A program made the position numbers and the translations under genes. A stretch of 64,000 nt of DNA from Apteryx mantelli (lineage: Eukaryota; Chordata; Aves; Apterygiformes; Apterygidae): NCBI RefSeq assembly GCF_036417845.1, contig NC_089979.1:123537415-123601414 (forward strand). The letters are read 5' to 3'. The notes beneath the pieces were generated by a model, which did no database searches, was not told the origin of the DNA, and was given only the letters and a program-made list of their open reading frames with translations. Of the stretch, positions 23,642-35,200 are shown piece after piece. Each line of letters opens with the position of its first letter. Positions within the stretch are counted from its first letter, which is position 1.

Positions 23642-25703
23642 AGACTGCTTGATGCTATTGATAAAAAGTGACATTGTCAGCATGTTTAGCAGACATTGGG
23701 TTTGCTATCGTATTTTCATTATTGGCAATATAACTTTTAAATGTCTTCCCATTTTTTTTCTTTAGTGCTGACTTTAACAAAAGCACTTTTTTGTTGCCAG
23801 GAAAAGAGTAACAAATAGTAAGTGATGACAGTGAAAAGATGAAAGAAAAATTTCTCTGCCCATTCCGTAGGAGCTCAGCATCAGATATGTGGAGTATGAA
23901 GGTAACTGAGGTGGTCCCCCCTTCCTGCACTCCATTGATGCAGTTGTGATAGTTTCCAATGTCTGCAGCAATTGAAACAAGATTTTTAGAGGTGGGTGTT
24001 TCACTCTGAAACCCAAATGCCTACCTAGAATGCATGCATTAACTGAGGTGTACACACTAGGAGGTTGAACCTTAAATACTTATTTAAAATATCCTCTGCC
24101 CCCCCAAATCCTTTCAAACACTCAGTGTTTAAAAAAAAACAAAGACCCCCACCTCCTCCCCCTCCCAGTAAAGCGGAGAAGTGCAGAGTAGATGCATCAG
24201 ATGGAACCCCAGTGACTTACCTTATCATCAGATTTTTTCTATTTGCATCTGGAGCATATGCTGCTAGCGCAAAAGGTAATGAGAGCATCTGATAAAAGGA
24301 GAGGGTCGTGGTCCACTGCTTTCACAAGTTACAGGACGAGGCTTGCATATACCCTAGCTCCTATGGCTGTTCAGTCAGCAAGCAAGTGCCAAGTCATGGG
24401 AAAATCCTGCATTCTACGTGATCCCTTTTGAAAGTGAGAGTGCATCCTACTAGGCAATCAGAGGAGAGAGGAAGTATCTGTATTTTTCTGTCAAATTAAG
24501 GTCAATGGAAAGACAACTCTGATCTTAAATTTAGAACCATTAAAAAAAGCTTCTTGGGCTAGCTACATTCTTGGGATAGTTCAACTGGGTAAAAAGAAGG
24601 GGGAGAAGCTCTTTCTATGGAATTTCCCTAATATCCATGTACTAGTTTACTGCAAAAGGTAAAGAATTTAAGCTTCTTTTTCAAAACTGTTACTTCATGA
24701 TTGTTCATAGCCCACGATTAGTTCATAATTTCAGTTATGGCAAAGGAACTCTTATTTGGAGGATGAATTTAATCTGAAATTTCTGAACTGCTTTGATAAC
24801 TAATATGATTATAACTACAGGAGTGATAGCAGAAATTATGTAGTTTTAAAAAAGATGTTAGTGAGTCTGCCTTTTTCTAAAGCAAACTGATTACATTTGG
24901 ATTAAGAATGATGTCAAATTTTATTTAAAAGTGCCTACTTGCTAGCTGACTAGTGAATATGGTTCTTCTGACCAATTCAGTAAGATATTTCAAAGAATTT
25001 TACAGAAATGTGTGTAATATGTTGTCTGATGCAAAACACTTTTGATAATTTTAAAATGTAAATTCATGTAGTACCTGTGTACAGTGAAAACTATACTTGG
25101 TAGGACAGCTGGTACTGAGTGGTAAGAGTTGTTCTTCCTATCTGTTTTCTCTTACTGGCTAAGATTCATATTAGTAAAGTTGTTAGTGTAGGGCAGGCTG
25201 CATTTTCATCATGGGAGAAAATTGTTGCAAATAAATTACATAAAAGCTTACTTTCCAGGAGTCTGGAGTAGTTGAAAGCAGCAAGTGAGCTTCTGTTTGT
25301 GTTTTGAACAAGCTGTCAAGGCAGGACTCCTATGTGCAATGACTAATTCTTGCAACCTACAGCTGAAAATACTAGCCCAGAGTTTTCTAGGTGTTGCTAG
25401 AAGGGGACAGAAGAAATGGGTCTCTTCCTGCTGGGTGGGCTACTTTGCAACATTCCTCTTCTACCCAAAGACTGACCGGGCAAGAAACATGCCACATTAT
25501 CCTTTAGCTAACTGCTGCTCTTACTTCTATATGAGCTCTTGGAACGCAGTGCTGAGTATTGACCAGTGATGGGAACAAAAAAATTAAGGCGACAGACTGG
25601 TAGTCTGACTTGATCCTGAATCAGGGTAGGTTTGCTTAGATGAACTAGGTTTTGAAATGCTGGTCAGCAATTTTTTTGTTTGAGGAGGAAGAGTGAGAAG
25701 TTA

Positions 25704-25735
25704 CAACTAAAAGTATTTTCAACTAAAAGTATTTT
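25704..25735 (+). repeat. Exact 16 bp tandem duplication
   Basis: CAACTAAAAGTATTTT occurs twice head to tail (25704-25719 and 25720-25735) without a mismatch, which suggests a recent slippage-type duplication. Confidence 0.85.
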
Positions 25736-27911
25736 TCATGTATGCTTTTTAAGGGCAGCTCATTTCACCTTCCCCAGTTATGTTGATTTAATAATTGACT
25801 GAGATTTTTGGGGAGAATTGCTGTTTTGGTTATCTTACACCACTGTTGGACTGTGCAAGACACTATATTTCTATCTAAAAATAAGTAATTTAGAGACTAA
25901 AGGAGTATATTTGGGTGTTTAGCCTTTTTCATTTAGTTTACTGATCATAAAGAAATTGTAGATACTGATAAATGCCAGAGATACTTATATTTGTGTTCAG
26001 TGAAGCAGCTTTGGAACGGAGTTGTTCACATAGAATGTGAATGTAAGAGGATGTCTAAGTGTTCCTCCATGCAAATGTGTGAGATGTAAATCAGATCAAA
26101 TGTAGCTTTTGGAAAGGCTTTAACTTCCAGTAGAATGTCATGTTCTTTGGAGCCTCATATCAGTAGCTTGCACAGACTTAAATATCTCTGACTTTCCTCC
26201 AAATAATAATGTTGGAAAAGCAGATAAGGACAAGAAAATGTAAACTTTATTGTACAGTTGGGGAGGGAAAAAAGAACATGACTTATCTCTCTTTGTAGGC
26301 TTTTATAACTATTTAGTAGTTACAAATTGTTTTGCATATTCTAGCTGCTGTCTGCTGATATAATAAGCAGTAATGTGTTTTGTGGTTTGGGTCAACCTGG
26401 TGGGTGGTGTCTGAAAGCACTCCCTTTGCTTTTGCAGTAGCTTGTACCAGCTGGTTTCATGAGAGCAGGAGAGGAGCTGCTGGGTGCCCTTCTGCTCCTC
26501 ACAACCAGCTCTTCCTGCTGCTTACCAAGAGCCAGCTCTTCTGCTTGCTGGATCGCTCCTTTAGTTGTTTCAACTCATTAATCTTGATAATAGCAATAAT
26601 GAGGAGAGGGAGGTGGGGAGAGAAAAAGGATAGTGTTTTTTATTTTGTTTGTTTGTTTTTTCTTATTCTGATTTAGCAAAGAGAATTAGTTCACATGAGG
26701 TCTGATGAGCACTAAAGAGGGTCCAAGGGATGGAGCCAGGACCACATGTCTGGGGAGGAGGAAGGGAGGAAGAGTAGGACTACTTAGTGGTGCTGAGCTA
26801 TGAGTTTGGATGAGGTTTTACAAACAGCGAGCTGTAGACATGAAATGAGGTTAACTGCATTGTGTTTTGTGAAGGAAATCTTAGATGTGTAGGTGTAACC
26901 CACAGTTGGCAGTAAGCCTAGAACAATAGTCTCTGAGGGAGAGGGGATGGATCATTCCTCTCAGTGAGGTATTAACTGAGGCCTGGTCCTGATTGCTTAT
27001 TTACCATTCTTGCTTCTTCCCCACTCATTTAACTATTGTAGCTAAATCCAGTAGAGGTTATGAGTCAGTGCCATCAGCTGCTGGTGCTCATAGCTTGGCA
27101 TAGTGACACCCTGTCATCCACCATCAGTCCATCAAGTTAGTTTCACTGAGCTGAGAGCGTTGAAAGTGGTGCTTGCTCACCGCTGCAGGGGGTGGTGATC
27201 TCTGTCAATGAAGTGGAGGGGAACAGGCAACAGGAAGACATAATAGCTTCACCTGCCGCAGTATGTGTTATTGACAGTTACGATTTGGAGCCTGTAGATG
27301 TTCAGTAATAAATGTGACTTTAAAATTTTTATTTTTGAATAGCACCTGTCTGAAGTCTTTCAAGATTTGGAATGCAAAAATATGTTGTGAGAAAGCATGC
27401 ATGGAAGAGGGTATGTCTTTAGCTTCCCATGTACCTTTGCAATATGTCCCCGTTTGCTCTGCATGGATGAATTTGTGTGTCTGGCTTTTTTTTTTTGTGT
27501 GTGTGTGTGTCTCTGTGATGGTAGTTTTTCAGGAAGATTAGGGACAGCTGGAACCAATATTTCTAGGCTGATGTGACAGGAGAAGAGCAGCCTAGGTACC
27601 TCTCATACCTCACAAAGAAACAAAGAGGATGCCTTTTCTGTTTGCAGGTCACCTTTAAGCTTAGCAGGAGCTGTATAACTAGATCTACATACAGCATGCT
27701 TGAGGGTATAAAAGTACATACAGAATATACTAGAATTGTATTTTCACTTGTAGGTTTACTTTTTCCATAGTAGCTTTTTGGATTAGCAGATGGTAAGACA
27801 ACATCAAAACAGATGCTTCAGTTGAAGGAAGTCAAGAAGATGATGCAAGTTAGAAATGAATGGGAAAAAATAATATTATGGTTACTTTTCAGTAATTGAA
27901 AAACAACCCCC

Positions 27912-27915
<4 letters not shown>

Positions 27916-27947
<32 letters not shown>
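27916..27947 (+). repeat. (TC)16 microsatellite
   Basis: Sixteen perfect TC units, followed at once by A- and C-rich sequence. Perfect arrays of this length are usually polymorphic. The polypyrimidine strand can form H-DNA. Confidence 0.95.
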
Positions 27948-27950
<3 letters not shown>

Positions 27951-30872
27951 AAAACCCCAACCCCCAAAACAAAAACAACAAAAAATGCATCATTTTTCAT
28001 GATTCCTAGTACTGTTGGAAATAGAAAAAAACAAATTAGAGTGACAGAAGCATCAAAATTATTTTCTGTAGTTTTATCCCTGCTGTTAAAAACAGTACAG
28101 CAGTATGTCACTAAAAGAGCCCTATGAAGGTATGGTTTCACAAGTTTTCTTGAACTGAAATAACAGCATGTTGCCAACAAAAGGGGAGATCTCCTTTCCT
28201 GCTTCTTACTGTGCACGCTCCCTCTTACCTTGCCCTGATGCTGGTGTCCTGCTGATCCCATGATAAGGGAATCCACCTTACTAAAATGGCAGAAAATGAA
28301 CCTGGCCAAAATGAGGATAAAATTTTAAACTAAATATTTGATGTTGATATCTTTTTTGTGAAGTGCTCCAGCTTCAAAGATAAGTTACATTTTTGCTGTT
28401 TCTAGTATGTACTTGCTTAACATATTGAAGCTACACAGAGACCATGAGAAAGTCAGATACTCTGTATAACTAAAGAAAGGATGGTATGAACGTATGGTCA
28501 GTGTGGTGTGATACTGCCTTTTCCCTGTCAGTCATTTGTTAGGATGCTCCTTGGAAGGAGCAACCAGCTAATTCTCATCTTTAAGGATATGTTCTAGATA
28601 TTGATGAACTAGTTTTGGTGAGAACTAGGAAAAATCCGTGTCTCTGCTAACCTAGTATTAGCCCCTAGTGTGTGTAATTCTGTGAAGGGGAATGCTTTGC
28701 TCTGGTGGTGGTTGGAAGTCAAGGTTATAGGGTGCTTTATTCTTGACTATAGTATCCAATGGTTCTGATTACTGCTTCCTTAGTTTTAGATGAATCTACT
28801 GAAAACCTTTTGATTCCTCTTTTGACCAAATTGCTCTGCTTGTCTCCTCTCCTCCATTGCTGCCCTTCCTTTCCTCTATAAATTGTCCCTCACTTATTGA
28901 CAGCAGAATGGTCGTAATAGAGCTGAAGTCTTTTTTCCATAGGCTTTAGTTAATTTACAGTAACATCTTTCTATAGAAAGCTTATAGGTTGGTGTCTTTT
29001 TATTAAGAGAGTTTGTGAATCCTATCCAACTTCTTATATTTCATGTCTATTAATTAAAAATGAGTGAAGAGCTAAGTAAGAGTTTAGGTGTTTTAATTTA
29101 GGTATTTTGTTTAATTAATAACATAACATGTACAAAATAGACCGGATTTCATAGCACAGGACTTGTAGTTCTGTTGTGTGATTTTAAGATACTTGTCCTG
29201 TGACTTCGGGGTCTTTACACTCTGTCCTAAAGCAACCTTGGCTTCCACTAAGGAGTAAAAATGAATTGGAAGAAACTTCAATGACCAATCTGCTTGCATT
29301 GACACTTACTGCACTTTATTTATATGCAGGTCTACTCCCTGTAATTCCCTGACTTACCACTGTACTGTACCTGTTTAAGTGATAGGCTGTCACTGTTGCA
29401 CATGGAAGTGTAGTCAGCTGTGAAGAACAGGTACATTAAGATACACCTACACAGAGATTTTCCTTGGCTGTTAACTCTGAGACATTTCAGCCCAGATACT
29501 TTCAGCTGAAACAACAGGCTCCTTTTCTTTGTGTAATGGGTGCAACATACAACTTTAATTTCTGTTCTTTCATTGTTGGAATCAAGCTAAAAGCACTTAA
29601 AGCAGATGAACAGCTACTCGAGTTGAAGCTATAGTATTCTTGTAATTTGAGCTACTTCTATTTGCAGTATACTTTATAGCCTGATTATCTGAACAGTTTC
29701 CCAAAATTCCCACCTGGAGGAGTCTGGTCTGTCCCTTTGTCTCTTGGGCAGAACTTGTCGCTGCCCAGGTTCAGTGTTCGTGCTACTGCTTGGGGTGACT
29801 CTCTGTGCCTCTGTTGTTTCATGAATATTTTGATCTCTGAAAGTGTTTTATTTCCAGGTGAATCCAAACTAACATCAGGTCTCGTGGAGGAAAATCAGGC
29901 CCATATTGATGGTCCTATGGCTAAGTGCTTTTCTGTGTAGAAGTTATTTGCTTGGAGCAAAAGAGGGATGTGAAAAATCTGCAGGTGATTGATATATGAA
30001 GGTGCATCCCCAAGACAAGGCACAATACCCAGTCACAGGAGTCTTGGGCGGAGTTGGGGTTAATCCTTACCAGTGAGGAATACGAGTTGCTAGAGAAGAG
30101 AAGTGGGGAGACCCCAGTTAGAGAAGCAGTTTTATCTCTGCCATTGAAGACTGGATTAATCATTTTTATGCTGTATGAGGGAAGTGATATGAAGGCTTAG
30201 GATAGGGCTAGTGAAAGATATTCGTGTTACAGAGAGGAGGATCCTGGCTTTTTGCTTCCTTCATACATTTTCTGCCTGCCAGATGCAGAAGTAGCATCCA
30301 TCTCTGTTAACATAGTATAGAGAGCAGGCTCTAGCCGCTGAAGATTTAAATAAAGGGGGTGGTGGTGGAGAGGGAGGTGTCCGCGGGTATTTCTATTGGA
30401 GATCTATATAGATATTTTAATTCAGCAGCCTGTTTCAGGTCTGTGTGTTTAGGATCCCCCAAATTTAGTAGCTGCAAAGTGTGGAGGATTTGGATTGTGG
30501 AGGGCAGTAAGGATTTTGAGTTTAAATTGTGATTCAGACATGGCTGGCTCACGCAAGTTCAGTGGGATGTAGTTTTCTTTAAACTCTAGAAAGAAAAAAC
30601 AATTGTATTCTTGGTGTGGGTGGGCTTTTTATGTTTTGGGGGGTTTTGTTTTGTTTTTGAGTCACCCATTGCATTTGCTGGCAGCTGTTCCTCTTTGTTG
30701 CATAATGGTGCTGGTGCAGAAGCAGCAATCCTAGGCTGCTCACTGTGAGTGTGCTTTATGGGGATAATGCACAAGGTGGCTGTACTTGCCACTCTCCCAC
30801 CATGCCACACAAGAACCAGGCTGTCAAATGGATGTATTTGAACCCTTTATGGATGTTATACTACCAAGTACT

Positions 30873-30950
30873 CCCCCCCCCCAAAAAAAAACCCAAAACA
30901 CCCCAACACCCAAACCAAAAAAAAAAAAACCAAAAAACCCCCCAACCCAC
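30873..30950 (+). repeat. 78 bp tract of only A and C
   Basis: Every base from 30873 to 30950 is A or C, including C and A runs of ten or so. The minus strand is therefore G/T-only with several runs of three or more G. It ends about 70 bases before the 3' tip of the young antisense CR1. Confidence 0.85.
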
Positions 30951-31017
30951 TGGCAGAGGTCACACCTTTTCTTTCAGTCTGGGAAGCCTCCTGCAGAATA
31001 TGGCAAGTTGTAGGCAG

Positions 31018-32290
31018 AAATCACAGAATCACAGAAGGGTTGAGGTTGGAAGGGACCTCTGGAGATCATCTAGTCCAACCTGCCTGCTCAAGCAGGGTCA
31101 CCTAGAGCACGTTGCAAGGATCATGTCCAGGCGGGTCTTGAATATCTCCAGAGAAGGAGAGTCCACAACCTCTCTGGGCAACCTGTTCCAGTGCTCTGTC
31201 ACCCTCACAGTAAAGAAGTTTTTCCTCATGTTCAGATGGAACTGTCTGTGTTTCAGTTTGTGCCCGTTGCCTCGCGTCCTGTCACTGGGCACCACTGAAA
31301 AGAGTCTGGTCCCATCCTCTCGACACCCTCCCTTCAGATACTTGTACACATTGGTAAGATCTCCTCTCAGCCTTCTCTTCTCCAGGCTGAACAGGCCCAG
31401 CTCTCTCAGCCTTTCCTCATAAGAGAGATGCTCCAGTCCCCTAATCATCTTTGTAGCCCTTCGCTGGACTTGCTCCAGTAGTGCCACATCCCTCTTCTAC
31501 TGGGGAGCCCAGAACTGGACACAGCACTCCAGATGCGGCCTCACCAGGGCTGAGTAGAGGGGGAGAATCACCTCCCTCGACCTGCTGGCAACACTCTTTC
31601 TGATGCAGCCCAGGATACCATTGGCCTTCTTGGCCACAAGGGCACATTGCTGCCTCATGGTTAACTTGGTGTCCACCAGCACTCCCAGGTCCTTCTCAGC
31701 AGAGCTGCTTTCCAGCAGGTCAACCCCCAACCTGTACTGGTGCAGGGGGTTATTCCTCCCTAGGTGCAGGACCCTGCACTTGCCTTTGTTGAACTTCATG
31801 AGGTTCCTCTCCGCCCAGCTCTCCAGCCTGTCCAGGTCTCTCTGAATGGCAGCACAGCCCTCTGGGGTATCAGCCACTCCTCCCAGTTTTGTATCATCAT
31901 CAGACTTGCTGAGGGTGCACTCTATCCCTTCATCCAGGTCACTGATGAGGAAGTTGAACAAGACTGGACCCAGTATTGACCCCTGGGGGACACCACTAGC
32001 TACAGGCCTCCAACTAGACTCTGCACTGCTGATCACAACCCTCTGAGCTCTGCCATTCAGCCAGTTCTCAATCCACCTCACTGTCCACTCATCCAGCCCA
32101 CACTTCCTGAGCTTGTCTATGAGGATGTTCTGGGAGACAGTGTCGAAAGCCTTGCTGAAGTCAAGGTAGACAACATCCACTGCTCTCCCCTCATCTACCC
32201 AGCCAGTCATTCCATCAGAGAAGGCTATCAGATTGGTTAAGTATCCCTGGAAGGTACTGCCCTTGGTCAAGTGTAACTTCATTATTGGTC
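31018..32290 (-). mobile_element. Young 5'-truncated CR1 LINE, antisense to OSBPL10
   Basis: On the minus strand this is the 3' half of a CR1 element: the reverse-transcriptase core, the C-terminal part of ORF2 and a short 3' UTR. The element ends at about 31018 in a doubled ATTCTGTG-type repeat, the hallmark 3' end of avian CR1 elements. The 5' side stops inside the RT domain near 32290, the usual 5' truncation from incomplete reverse transcription. Only one in-frame stop separates about 390 codons from a continuous frame, so it is far younger than the other relics in the window. No clear target-site duplication was seen; CR1 elements usually lack one. Confidence 0.93.
31098..32282 (-). pseudogene. 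CR1 ORF2 (reverse transcriptase) fragment, disrupted
   Basis: The first open part (32282-31500) carries RT motifs: the LDFSKAFD block with the first catalytic Asp (residues 40-47 of the fragment) and [10 protein letters not shown] (97-106). In the catalytic box, family members usually read FADD; here it reads SDDD (31893-31904), so the hydrophobic residue and Ala are both changed while the two Asp remain. A TAG at 31497-31499 follows FWAPQ, where relatives usually have Tyr. The same frame then continues through 31098 with the [23 protein letters not shown] C-terminal region. With no 5' end, no endonuclease and a stop, it cannot make an active protein. It is no host gene. Confidence 0.9.
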
Positions 32291-35200
32291 TGTCTTCATG
32301 TGTGGCCTTCCTGGAAATGTGTCCTGATGGAGAATCCTGTGTATGTGTGTGTCCATCACTGTTTGAAGCAGAGACTGTTGAAAGAATGATGCGTAGTAGT
32401 ATCGGTCGCTGTTGGACTTGTCAGTGCTCACAGCAGCTGCGTTCACAGTGACTGCATTCACTGCCATCTTCCTTTGATTGCTTTTTTTTCAAATAGGTCT
32501 GTGAGATGCTTACATTTTAAAAAGGCAGTTATAGTGCATTTAATGTGTGTAGGTAGAGCCGTCTTATTCAACATTTTAAGCTTTTGGAATATAGTATTTG
32601 ACTTGTTGAAAAGTTGTGGTTTTGATATGTTAGGCCACTTTCTCAACTGTTCATTTTATATTGTGCTTTGTAATTGCTTTGTGGAGATGACTTGACACAA
32701 GATGCTAGACAATTCTTGCTGCAAAGTCCGCATGCCAAGCCTATCAAGTCTTGGGGATCTTGTTGCAGAAAGTAACAAGCAAGCAAAGTGACAAGCTGTC
32801 TTTTTATAGAAGGCCAAATATTTCTGTATTGTCTGCCGTTCTTGGTCTGTCCTTTTGTTCCAGAAAAGAGTAGTTAAGTTGGCCATAGGTTAAAGTGTGG
32901 TGTGTATGGTTGACACTGTTTTGCAAGAGCTTGAAAACTTTGTGGTGATGCAGCTGTTGGGTCAGCAGCAGTTTTAACAACTGCTAATGTGAGTAGAGAG
33001 AATTAAAAATGCTAGTATGCAAAAGCTGCTTTCACAACCTAGGCATAACTAAATACCTCATTAAAAATGTATATGTGTTTTAATTTCAGGGGAGAAACTC
33101 TTTTTTCCTGATGTTTAGTTTTTTTTGGGGGGGGGGCATTTTTGGTAGGTGATTTGTTATAGTTAGAAAATGACTCATCTGCTTTCATCTTATTTACTTT
33201 TTTTTTTCCTCACCTAATTTTCTCATAGGTTCTCCGAACAGTTATTTCTCTGGAAAGTCTTTAAGGCACTTTCTGGTTGTAAATTTTTTTTTTTCTTTTT
33301 TAACTAAGTGAAGCAGAAGCATTCTACTCAGTTGCATCCTCCTGGGATGACTAGATGAAATCCAAACATCTTAATGTAAAGTCCAGTTTAAGTGGATTTT
33401 GGGAAAACTTAGAAGATGAAGAGCTTGATTTCTGAGAGCCTTCTTGTTTATGAGGGTTTTTTTGATAGTTGGGACACTGCAGGGAGACTTGGAGCAGAGA
33501 TGCAGTTGTCCGTTCAGGTTCATAAGCAGGCCTCTCTAATTTTACTTTCTCAAAGGAACAAAGTCTTGCTCCATGATCAGATGGAAATGAGGTGTTGAGA
33601 GAGGATGGGCCAAGCAGCTGCTGCTTATTTTGGTGCCCAAATGACTATTCTGTGGATCTGGCTTCAGTGAGAACCAATTTATCAGCAGAGTCTTGTGTCA
33701 TACGGACCAGTGCCTTCCCTGCTAAGCAGAGAATGGCGTTGGGGTGTGTAGCTAATTGTGTTATATGTGTTTGTTGTATGTTGTTTTAGAATAGCTTAAA
33801 AGTATGGCTTTTTAAAGCTTAACTTCCTTTCCTTACACTCAAGTTATTAGAAATGACATGGAGGTATTCTATTCACCGTTTTGTTTTATATCGTAGCTGT
33901 TTTTCCTGCACAGGTCTTTCCTAACTGCAAACTCTGTTTTTGATCTGCGACCTCAATCAAACTGGATTATAATTTCATCAGAATTAAGATTACGCTGGCC
34001 CGGTTATTCCCCCAGTTCTGTCCCTGCTAGCCTTTTCTCTCTGATCTGCAGTACAAACAGTGGAGTCTGCCTAATTTAAGTAGTAGCAAACTTGGAACAA
34101 ATAAAAAGGAAGGTGGGAGGGAATACGAATGACATGAGGCAGCACTGGGCAGCCAGCCAGTTCAGTGGCACGGCACCCAAGTGCTGTTCATGGCAGCAGC
34201 CTCAGCTCTGAACCTTTTCTCTGTCCTTGCCCACGAAATCCCTATCCCTCTGTGTGAGCGTTCTGTCATTTCAATGCGTTCTTACGTTTTTTTTTGTTAG
34301 GAAATGACAGATTGGAGAATCTCAATGAATACAGGAGGTTAAACAGTTACTTAAATGTAAGCATGTTCTCCCAGCCACCTGTCTTTCCATGACAGCTTTA
34401 GAGATGATTTTTTTCTCTTTTGCCTTGAGCCATAGTATTAATGGAATTATTCATGCTGGTAAAGATAAAGCACTGCACACACATTTGAAAATCAAGGATT
34501 TGATTATTAAAAACTTAAGTAGCTGCATAAATGTCTCCAAAATTATGTCCTGACAAAACACAGTTTCATAAAATGAAATAATTGTGTGACATCTGTTTCA
34601 GTTACTGGAACAGTAAACTTTGTTTTTCTTTGATAGAATAATTTACTTTCTATCCCACAATTTTTTAATTACATAAGAAGGAAGAGAGTTGCTCAGTAAT
34701 TTGATTCCTTATTCTTGAAAATGCTGCCTTTTTGAGGGTTATGGAAACACTGAAGAAAATGCAGCTGATATAGTGATTGGATGAAAATTGGAGCAGCGTG
34801 CAAGTAGCATCTGCCTGGAAACTCCCAGAGACTTTAAGAACAAAGTGATAGAAGAGAAAGCAGTAAGATTCTCTTGGTGAATATTTGAGCTAATTTGATG
34901 CTGAAACGTATAGTGCAGCATAGAACTTCTCACATTGTCTGGAATAATAAATTCAGAGGTCTGAGAAGTAATACATGAATCATTACTTGTCTAACATGCT
35001 GGAGAAGATAACTACCGAGGATTTAAGTTTGAGCAAAGACTCTGTGCTGTTTCAAATCAAGTTTTTTTCACTTGAACTATTTGCATTTTTGTGGTTAAAG
35101 CAAAATAAAAAATAGACCATGAAGTACATACTGTGAGACTGATTTAGGAGAAAAGTGGGTCTGGGGAAAAGCTAAAGTGGTGTTTGGAGAGAAAGGTTCC

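Larger units (their letters stand above)
14016..31017. other. Intron 1, middle part, mostly unique with simple repeats
   Basis: AT-rich intronic DNA with simple runs: T runs at 15255-15269 and 15309-15328 (one G inside), T15 at 18748-18762, T16 at 21855-21870 and A16 at 23351-23366. A purine-rich stretch spans about 15440-15575. No gene, RNA or older transposon was recognised with confidence. Confidence 0.5.

Noticed and set aside
27818..28309. A 163-codon minus-strand frame with an Arg-Glu repeat
   Set aside because: The repeat comes from the (TC)16 microsatellite and nothing else in it is recognisable.
30745..31422. A 225-codon plus-strand frame
   Set aside because: It is the A/C-only tract (Pro/Lys/Asn/Gln codons) running into the reverse strand of the CR1 element, not a gene.
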